DNA of 64,000 bases from Streptomyces umbrinus (lineage in GTDB: Bacteria > Actinomycetota > Actinomycetes > Streptomycetales > Streptomycetaceae), in NCBI RefSeq assembly GCF_030817415.1, contig NZ_JAUSZI010000002.1:2976001-3040000 (forward strand), given 5' to 3'. Shown in pieces: positions 58,656-64,000 of this stretch. The stretch's first letter is position 1. Each line of letters opens with the position of its first letter. The notes beneath the pieces were generated by a model. It was not told where the DNA came from, did not search any database, and saw only the letters and a program-made list of their open reading frames with translations. Both the position numbers and the translations under genes were made by a program.

Positions 58656-60068
58656 TCAGTGGACCGAGGCCGGCTGCGGATCCATCGGTGCCGTCACCTC
58701 GTCGTCGGCCGCGCGTCCCCCGCCGAGGTGGTTGAAGACGAGGTTCAGGGCGACCGCCGCCACGCACCCCGTCGAGATCCCCGAGTCCAGGATGATCTCT
58801 GCGGTCTCCGGGAACGCGTGGTAAAACTCCGGCGCCGTGATTGGGATGATGCCGACGGCCAGCGAGACCGCCACGATCAGGACGTTGTTGTCCTTCTCCA
58901 GACCCGCCTTGACGAGGGTCTGGATGCCGCTCGCGGCGACCGAGCCGAACAGCACCACGCCCGCGCCGCCGAGCACGGGACGCGGTACGACGGCGATGAG
59001 CGAGGCGGCCATCGGGCACAGACCCATCAGGACGAGGAAACCGCCGCCCGTGGCGACGACGTACCGGCTGCGGATCCTCGTCATGGCGACCAGGCCGATG
59101 TTCTGGGCGAAGGCGCTGCACATGAAACCGTTGAACAGCGGGCTGAGGGCGGAGCCGAGGGTGTCGGCGCGCAGGCCCGCCGCGATGGTCCTCTCGTCGG
59201 CGGGGCGCTCGACGATCTCGCCCAACGCCAGCATGTCCGCGGTCGATTCGGTCATCGAGACCACCATCACCACGCACATCGAGAGGATCGCGGCGAGCTG
59301 GAACTGCGGGGCTCCGAAGTGGAACGGCGTCGGGAAGCCGACGACGGCCGCGTCGGCCACCGGACCGAAGTCGGTGGCGCCGAAGGGGATGGCGACGAGC
59401 GTGCCGACGACCAGGCCGAGCAGCACGGCGATCTGTTTGACGAAGCCGCGGGTGAAGCGGCGCAGGAGCAGGACGACGACGAGGGTCGCGCCCGCCAGGC
59501 CCAGGTTGGTGGTCGAACCGTAGTCGTCCGCCGCGGGGTTGGGGCCCTGCGCCCAGCCGAAGGCGACCGGCATCAGGGATATGCCGATGAGCGTGATGAC
59601 CGTGCCGGTGACGACGGGCGGGAAGAAGCGGACCGCCTTGCTGAAGAACGGGGCGGCGAAGAAGCCGAGTACGCCGGCGACGATGACCGCGCCGAAGATG
59701 ACCGGCAACGCGTCGCTCTTGTCGTCGGTGGAGTTGACGACGGCGATCATCGGGGCGACCCCGGCGAAGGTCACGCCGTTGACGAAGGGCAGCCGGGCGC
59801 CGATCTTCCAGATCCCGAGGGTCTGGAGGAAGGTGGCGAGGCCCGCGGTGAACAGGCAGGCGCCGGTGAGGAAGGTCAGTTCGGTCGGGGTCAGGCCCAC
59901 GGCCGCGCCGACGATCAGGGGCGGGGCGACGACTCCCGCGTACATGGCGGCCACGTGCTGCAGCCCGCTGGTCGCCATCTTCAGGGCGGGGAGTCTCTCG
60001 TCAACTGGGTGTTTGTGCGGGCGGGTCGGGTCTGCGTCCGTACTGCTGGACGTGGGCTGGGCGGCCAC
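58656..60068 (-). CDS. NCS2 purine permease (urate/xanthine type)
   Basis: A 470-residue membrane transporter that imports urate or xanthine with a cation. About 12-14 hydrophobic segments are visible. The NAT signature is AQNIGLVAMTRIRSR, and MSMTESTADM-like VSMTESTADMLALGE carries the substrate-site Glu. GTG at 60068 follows ACCGGAGGAG and is preferred over GTG at 60092. It is the last gene of a minus-strand purine-degradation set. Confidence 0.92.
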   Translation of the reverse strand: MAAQPTSSSTDADPTRPHKHPVDERLPALKMATSGLQHVAAMYAGVVAPPLIVGAAVGLTPTELTFLTGACLFTAGLATFLQTLGIWKIGARLPFVNGVTFAGVAPMIAVVNSTDDKSDALPVIFGAVIVAGVLGFFAAPFFSKAVRFFPPVVTGTVITLIGISLMPVAFGWAQGPNPAADDYGSTTNLGLAGATLVVVLLLRRFTRGFVKQIAVLLGLVVGTLVAIPFGATDFGPVADAAVVGFPTPFHFGAPQFQLAAILSMCVVMVVSMTESTADMLALGEIVERPADERTIAAGLRADTLGSALSPLFNGFMCSAFAQNIGLVAMTRIRSRYVVATGGGFLVLMGLCPMAASLIAVVPRPVLGGAGVVLFGSVAASGIQTLVKAGLEKDNNVLIVAVSLAVGIIPITAPEFYHAFPETAEIILDSGISTGCVAAVALNLVFNHLGGGRAADDEVTAPMDPQPASVH

Positions 60069-60301
60069 GGCGGCTCCTCCGGTCGGTTGCACGTCGGCGT
60101 TGACGTGGGTTTCAGGGAGGTGAGGCGCGGTCGTGCGGGACCGGGACGATGCCCGTCACGGAGGCGTGGCGGGTAGACCGTTCCGGGGCGCGCGCACGTC
60201 CATGCGCGTGCCCCGGAGACGGTCGCCGTGGGCCCCGCTCGGGTCCACGGCCACCGGCCGAGGGCCGTCCCCCTCAGCCGGAGATCTTGAGGTGTCGGAT
60301 G
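60069..60301. other. Gap inside the purine-degradation set
   Basis: About 230 nt between the deaminase and permease genes. I see no gene and no strong hairpin. It may hold a promoter for the permease. Confidence 0.35.
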
Positions 60302-61681
60302 TCAGGCCTGCGCGGCGATCCGCGCGAGGCGCTGGGCCTCGTCCCGCGTGGAGCGGGCGATGGCGTCCTCGTCGACGTGCAGCAGTCGGCCGTTCTCGAC
60401 GATCTGCTCGCCGTTGACGAAGGAGGCGGTGACCGGCGCCGCGGCGCCGAAGACGAGGGCGGTGACCGGGTCGGCGATCGACGCGTGGGCCAGCGTGTCC
60501 AGGTTCCACAGCACGAGGTCGGCGAGCTTGCCGGCCTCGAGGGAGCCGATCTCCCCTGCCCTGCCCAGGACTTGGGCTCCGCCGTACGTGCCGAGCCGCA
60601 GCGCCTGCCGTGCGTTCAGCGCGGCCTCGCGATGGGCGCCGAGGCGGTTGATGAGCAGGGCGTTGCGCAGTTCGGTGTGGAGTTCACCCGACTCGTTCGA
60701 CGCGGTGCCGTCGACACCGAGTCCGACCGGGACGCCGGCCGCCAGCATGTCGGGGACGCGTGCGATCCCGGCCGCCAGACGGGCGTTGGACGAGGGGCAG
60801 TGGGCCACCCCGGTCCTCGTACGGGCGAAGGCGGCGATGTCGGAGTCGTTCATGTGGACGCAGTGCGCCATCCACACGTCCTCGCCGAGCCAGCCGGTCG
60901 ACTCGAAGTAGTCGGTCGGGCCCATCCCGAACAGCTCCTTGCAGAACTGCTCCTCCTCGACCGTCTCCGAGCCGTGGGTGTGCAGCCGGACGCCCTTGCG
61001 GCGCGCCAACTCGGCGCCCTGCTTGAGGAGTTCGGTCGACACGGAGAAGGGCGAACAGGGGGCCACGGCCACCTGTGTCATCGCGCCGAAGGACGCGTCG
61101 TGGTGTTCGTCGACCGTCGCCTCGGTGGCGGCGAGAGCCCCTTCGAGGGTCTCGACCGCGAAGTCCGGGGGCAGGCCGCCGTCCTTCTCGCTGCGGTCCA
61201 TCGAACCGCGGGCGAGGGTGAAGCGGACGCCCATCTCGCGCGCGGCCCGGATGATCGAGCCGGACAGGTCGCCGGAGCCCCGCGGGAAGACGTAGTGGTG
61301 GTCCATGGCGGTGGTGACTCCGCCGCGGGCCATCATGCCGAGCGAGCCCTGGGCGGCCGCGTACGTCATGCGCTCGTCGATGCGCGCCCAGGTCGGGTAC
61401 AGGGCGACGAGCCAGTTGAAGAGGTTGTGGTCCGTGGCGAGGCCGCGGGTGATCCACTGGTAGAAGTGGTGGTGGGTGTTGACCAGGCCCGGGGTCACGA
61501 GGTGGCCGGTCGCGTCGATACGGCGTACGACGTTCTCCAGGCCCTCGGGGGCGCTGCCCGTGCCGAGCGACTCGATGCGGTTGCCCGCCAGGACCAGGTG
61601 ACCGGACGCGTACTCGGTGTCGTCGGCGTCCACGGTCGCGATCGCACAGTTCTCGATGACGATGCGCTGAGCTGCTGCCAT
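60302..61681 (-). CDS. 8-oxoguanine deaminase-like amidohydrolase
   Basis: A metal-dependent amidohydrolase of 459 residues that probably deaminates 8-oxoguanine to urate, or guanine to xanthine. Metal-binding residues are in LVNTHHHFYQW (HxH), HTHGSET, and the late Asp in GLGVDGTASNES. FPRGSGDLSGSIIRAAREMG is typical of the subfamily. Its place next to uricase favours 8-oxoguanine, which leads straight to urate. ATG at 61681. Confidence 0.88.
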   Translation of the reverse strand: MAAAQRIVIENCAIATVDADDTEYASGHLVLAGNRIESLGTGSAPEGLENVVRRIDATGHLVTPGLVNTHHHFYQWITRGLATDHNLFNWLVALYPTWARIDERMTYAAAQGSLGMMARGGVTTAMDHHYVFPRGSGDLSGSIIRAAREMGVRFTLARGSMDRSEKDGGLPPDFAVETLEGALAATEATVDEHHDASFGAMTQVAVAPCSPFSVSTELLKQGAELARRKGVRLHTHGSETVEEEQFCKELFGMGPTDYFESTGWLGEDVWMAHCVHMNDSDIAAFARTRTGVAHCPSSNARLAAGIARVPDMLAAGVPVGLGVDGTASNESGELHTELRNALLINRLGAHREAALNARQALRLGTYGGAQVLGRAGEIGSLEAGKLADLVLWNLDTLAHASIADPVTALVFGAAAPVTASFVNGEQIVENGRLLHVDEDAIARSTRDEAQRLARIAAQA

Positions 61682-61782
61682 GGTTCGTCCTGTTCGCTGT
61701 GTGGAATGGGCACGGCAGGACCCTGGGATTTGAGTACCGTGGCCCGCGAGGTGCGGACCACGGGTGCCGCAAAGGGAGTTGC

Positions 61783-62706
61783 TCAGAGGTTGGTGAGGTC
61801 CACCGGGATCTTCGGCCCGCAGCCGTCCCGCAGGATCGTGGCCTCGATCAGGCCGTACGGCCGGTCGGCGGCGAAGTACACCTCGTTGTCGTTCTTGAGG
61901 CCGAAGGGCTCCAGGTCGACGAGGAAGTGGTGCTTGTTCGGCAGGGAGAAACGGACCTCGTCGATCTCGCCGCGGTTCTCGATGATCCGCGAACCCATCT
62001 GGTACAGGGTCTGCTGGAGCGACAGCGAGTACGTCTCGGCGAAGGCCTGGAGCATGTGCTTCTTCACCTGCTCGTAGGACTTCTCCCAGTTGGGCGCCTT
62101 CTGCTCGTCGTCGGTCCAGTTGAAGCGCCAGCGCGCGGAGACCTGGGTGGCGAGGATGCGGTCGTACGCCTCGGGGAGTGTCGTGTACTTGTCCTTGACG
62201 TAGCCCCAGAACTCGGAGTTGGTCGAGTTCATCACGACCAGGTCCTTGAGGCCGGAGACGACCTCCCAGGACTCACCGTCGTACGTGATCTGCGTGACGC
62301 GGGTCTCCTGGCCCTGGCGGACGAAGGAGTGCTTGACCTCGTCGGCGCCGATGAACTGGGAGTTGGCGTCCGAGGTCGCGATCCGCTCCCAGGCGTACTC
62401 CTCGATACGGATCCGGGCCGTTTTGATCGGCTCCTGGCTCGTCACGAAGTGCCGGGCCAGGTGGATGCCGAACTGCTCGGCGGACTCGATGCCGTGCTCC
62501 TTGGCGAAGGCGTACACCGTGTTCTTGGTGGTGTCCGTCGGCAGCACGTTGGCGTTCGAGCCGGAGAGGTGGACCTCGTCCATGTCGCCGCTCAGCGCGA
62601 CGGAGACGTTCAGGTCCTTGATGTGGTGGGTGGCGCCGTCCCGCGTGATCTTGACGACTCGGTTCTCGGCCTTGCCGTACTGGTTCTGTCCCAGGATGGT
62701 CGGCAT
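61783..62706 (-). CDS. Cofactor-free urate oxidase (uricase)
   Basis: It oxidises urate to 5-hydroxyisourate without a cofactor. The 307-residue protein has the N-terminal GQNQYGKAENRVVK with Lys, the catalytic Thr region PTDTTKNTVYAFAKEHG, MNSTNSEFWGYVKDKYTTL, and RWRFNW. NKHHFLVDLEPFG gives the His of the proton relay. ATG at 62706 starts 2 nt after the hydroxyisourate hydrolase stop, so the steps are encoded in order on one transcript. Confidence 0.95.
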   Translation of the reverse strand: MPTILGQNQYGKAENRVVKITRDGATHHIKDLNVSVALSGDMDEVHLSGSNANVLPTDTTKNTVYAFAKEHGIESAEQFGIHLARHFVTSQEPIKTARIRIEEYAWERIATSDANSQFIGADEVKHSFVRQGQETRVTQITYDGESWEVVSGLKDLVVMNSTNSEFWGYVKDKYTTLPEAYDRILATQVSARWRFNWTDDEQKAPNWEKSYEQVKKHMLQAFAETYSLSLQQTLYQMGSRIIENRGEIDEVRFSLPNKHHFLVDLEPFGLKNDNEVYFAADRPYGLIEATILRDGCGPKIPVDLTNL

Positions 62707-62708
62707 AG

Positions 62709-63125
62709 CTAGCTCCCTCGGTAAACGGAGTAGCCGAACGGGTTGAGCAGCAGCGGTACGTGGAAGTGTTCGCCCGGCACGACGGCGAACGTGATCGCCA
62801 CCTCCGGGAAGAACGCTCCTACGCTGCCGCTGTCCCGGTTCGCGGGGGCGTCCTGCTGCGCATCGGCTTGCTTCTTCTCGAAATACGCCTCGACCGCGAA
62901 GTCGAGCCGTACGTGTGTGGTGCCCTCCGGCAGCGCCGGCAGGTCCTTGCACCGGCCGTCCGCGTCGGTCGCGGAACCGCCGAGTGCCTGCCAGTCACCC
63001 CCTTGCCCGTAATGGGCGGACCGGCCGCTGCGGGCCGCGAGGCTGACGGCGACACCCTCGGCGGGGCGGCCGACGCTGGTGTCCAGGATGTGCGTGGACA
63101 CGGAAGCGGTGGTCTCGGTGCTCAT
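62709..63125 (-). CDS. 5-hydroxyisourate hydrolase
   Basis: The transthyretin-related enzyme of the second step of urate breakdown, 138 residues. SVSTHILDTSVGRPAEG opens the protein with the first catalytic His, and it ends with the hallmark YRGS C-terminus (GYSVYRGS). HFHVPLLLNPFGYS precedes it. A linker EKKQADAQQDAPANRDSG is longer than in many homologues. Its ATG overlaps the decarboxylase stop codon. Confidence 0.95.
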   Translation of the reverse strand: MSTETTASVSTHILDTSVGRPAEGVAVSLAARSGRSAHYGQGGDWQALGGSATDADGRCKDLPALPEGTTHVRLDFAVEAYFEKKQADAQQDAPANRDSGSVGAFFPEVAITFAVVPGEHFHVPLLLNPFGYSVYRGS

Positions 63126-63640
63126 GCGGGTGCGTCCTCTTCGACGAGTCGGGCGAGCCGGATGCGGTTGATCTTTCCCAGTTCGACGCGCACGATCTCG
63201 CGCTCCCGCGCAGGTGCGTTGCCGATCCGCTCCCTGACCGCGTCGCGCATCTGCTCGCCGGTGCGGCCGGTCGCGCAGATCAGGAAGACATGGCCGAACT
63301 TCTCCTGGTAGGCCAGGTTCAGTTCGAGCATCTCCGCCTTCAGCTCATCGGAGGCGCCGGCCATGCCGCGCTGTTCACGCGAGGAGGTCGGGTCTCCGGG
63401 CTTCGGGCGTCCGATCGGCGGGTGACCCGCCATCGCCTCGTCGAGGTCCGCGTCGATCAGGCCGGCCGTGGCGGCGTCGCTCTCCGCGAAGAGTTCGTCG
63501 GTGGTGGTGTAGGGGCGGCGGGCGAGCAGCCGGTTCGCCCAGGCCGCCGAGGCGCAGACCTCGTGGAGGGCGGCGTAGGCGGCGTGCTCCTCCAGTGCGT
63601 TGAAACGGGCGAGGCCGCCGGATGTCGTACTCGAAGTCAC
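63122..63640 (-). CDS. OHCU decarboxylase
   Basis: It decarboxylates 2-oxo-4-hydroxy-4-carboxy-5-ureidoimidazoline to S-allantoin, the third step of urate breakdown. The 172-residue helical protein shows FNALEEHAAYAALHEVC, the catalytic AGHPPIG with His, SDELKAEMLELNLAYQEKFG and HVFLICATGRTGEQM. GTG at 63640 follows GAGG. It is first in the minus-strand order decarboxylase, hydrolase, uricase, deaminase, permease. Confidence 0.94.
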   Translation of the reverse strand: MTSSTTSGGLARFNALEEHAAYAALHEVCASAAWANRLLARRPYTTTDELFAESDAATAGLIDADLDEAMAGHPPIGRPKPGDPTSSREQRGMAGASDELKAEMLELNLAYQEKFGHVFLICATGRTGEQMRDAVRERIGNAPAREREIVRVELGKINRIRLARLVEEDAPA

Positions 63641-64000
63641 GGGAAGCCTCCGTGGCCTTGTGCTGGACGGGCTGCGGATTAGCTAACGCCCTCGGAAACA
63701 TCACGTCAACACTTTGTTGAAAAATCCGGGTAACAAATACCGGGAAGCGGAAACTGCCGCCCGCATGCCGGACGGCGGCGGCTCACGGGCGCCCGCGAGC
63801 CGCCCACCCGGAGCCGCGTCACGCCTGGCCAGAGGCCTGACTGCGACCTATCGTCGGCGGATGACGGGTCGGGCGCCGGTCGGCAGCGGGTCGAGCGCCG
63901 GTCGACGACGGGCCAGGCGTCCATCGTCGGCGGATCGGGCGCCGGTCGACGACGGGCCAGGCACCGGGTCAGGCGCTCGCCGGCGGCGACCAGGCACCCA
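63641..64000. other. Upstream region of the urate genes, with a tandem repeat
   Basis: The first part should hold the promoter of the urate operon. It contains TTGTTGAAAAATCCGGGTAA, near 63713, relatively A/T-rich. Further right, a 24-nt sequence occurs at 63895-63918 and 63939-63962 (period 44 nt), and ATCGTCGGCGGA occurs at 63850-63861 and 63923-63934. I see no convincing gene up to the window end. Confidence 0.5.

Overview
The window is high-GC actinobacterial DNA, almost certainly Streptomyces. The evidence is GC-rich third codon positions, frequent GTG starts, Streptomyces-type regulators, a GH46 chitosanase, and menaquinone synthesis by the futalosine route. It splits into two parts. 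About 1-35.9 kb is a biosynthetic gene cluster for a glycosylated polyketide. About 36-64 kb looks like ordinary accessory or chromosomal DNA.

Biosynthetic part. A modular type I polyketide synthase (minus strand, 1-6663) starts with an N-terminal docking helix. It encodes a complete KS-AT-DH-KR-ACP module with a malonyl-type AT and a B-type KR, then the KS of a second module, and runs off the left edge. Behind it lie an orphan C-terminal end of another PKS protein, a DUF5988 small protein and an NDP-hexose 2,3-dehydratase. A divergent plus-strand run (8.8-17 kb) holds a type II thioesterase, a glycosyltransferase with two internal deletions, a DrrAB-like ABC exporter, a DesI-like 4-aminotransferase, a Tyl1a/FdtA-like 3,4-ketoisomerase, a DesV/TylB-like 3-aminotransferase, an FkbM methyltransferase and a broken acyltransferase. 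After a GH20 hexosaminidase on the other strand comes a tightly overlapping operon (18.9-24.8 kb): three macrolide-type glycosyltransferases, the RmlA nucleotidyltransferase and a P450. A perfect 42-nt palindrome separates it from a minus-strand operon (29.5-24.9 kb) that carries MqnE, a ferredoxin, MqnA, MqnC and RmlB. Another plus-strand pair (33.0-35.4 kb) is an acyl-CoA carboxylase beta subunit and the futalosine hydrolase MqnB.

Reading of the cluster. Four futalosine-pathway enzymes (MqnA, E, B, C) sit inside a glycosylated polyketide cluster. The attractive inference is a dedicated supply of a naphthoquinone (menaquinone head-group-like) unit for a glycosylated macrolide, the chemistry seen in the naphthoquinone macrolides (PM100117/PM100118, axenomycin, langkolide type). 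MqnD and an aminofutalosine deaminase are not in the window. The sugar genes predict at least a 2-deoxy sugar plus 3-amino and/or 4-amino 6-deoxy sugars.

Decay. Several cluster genes are damaged: the orphan PKS tail, the doubly deleted glycosyltransferase, a frameshifted acyltransferase, a thiamine-diphosphate enzyme with several frameshifts (30.9-32.7 kb), and two damaged small genes (29.8-30.8 kb). A hipA-like kinase gene cut after about 36 codons (35.85-35.98 kb) marks a probable right border.

Right part. In order: a secreted calcium-binding-repeat protein; a large LuxR-type ATPase regulator; a lipoprotein; a dienelactone hydrolase; two divergent NIS siderophore synthetases; a VWA membrane protein with its partner; two HxlR regulators, one divergent from an AlaA-type aminotransferase and one from an MFS exporter; a hotdog thioesterase; an NmrA-like reductase divergent from an AraC regulator; a NAGLU-family glycosidase; a chitosanase; and a purine-degradation set (OHCU decarboxylase, HIU hydrolase, uricase, 8-oxoguanine deaminase, NCS2 permease). 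I saw no rRNA, tRNA, CRISPR array or insertion sequence.
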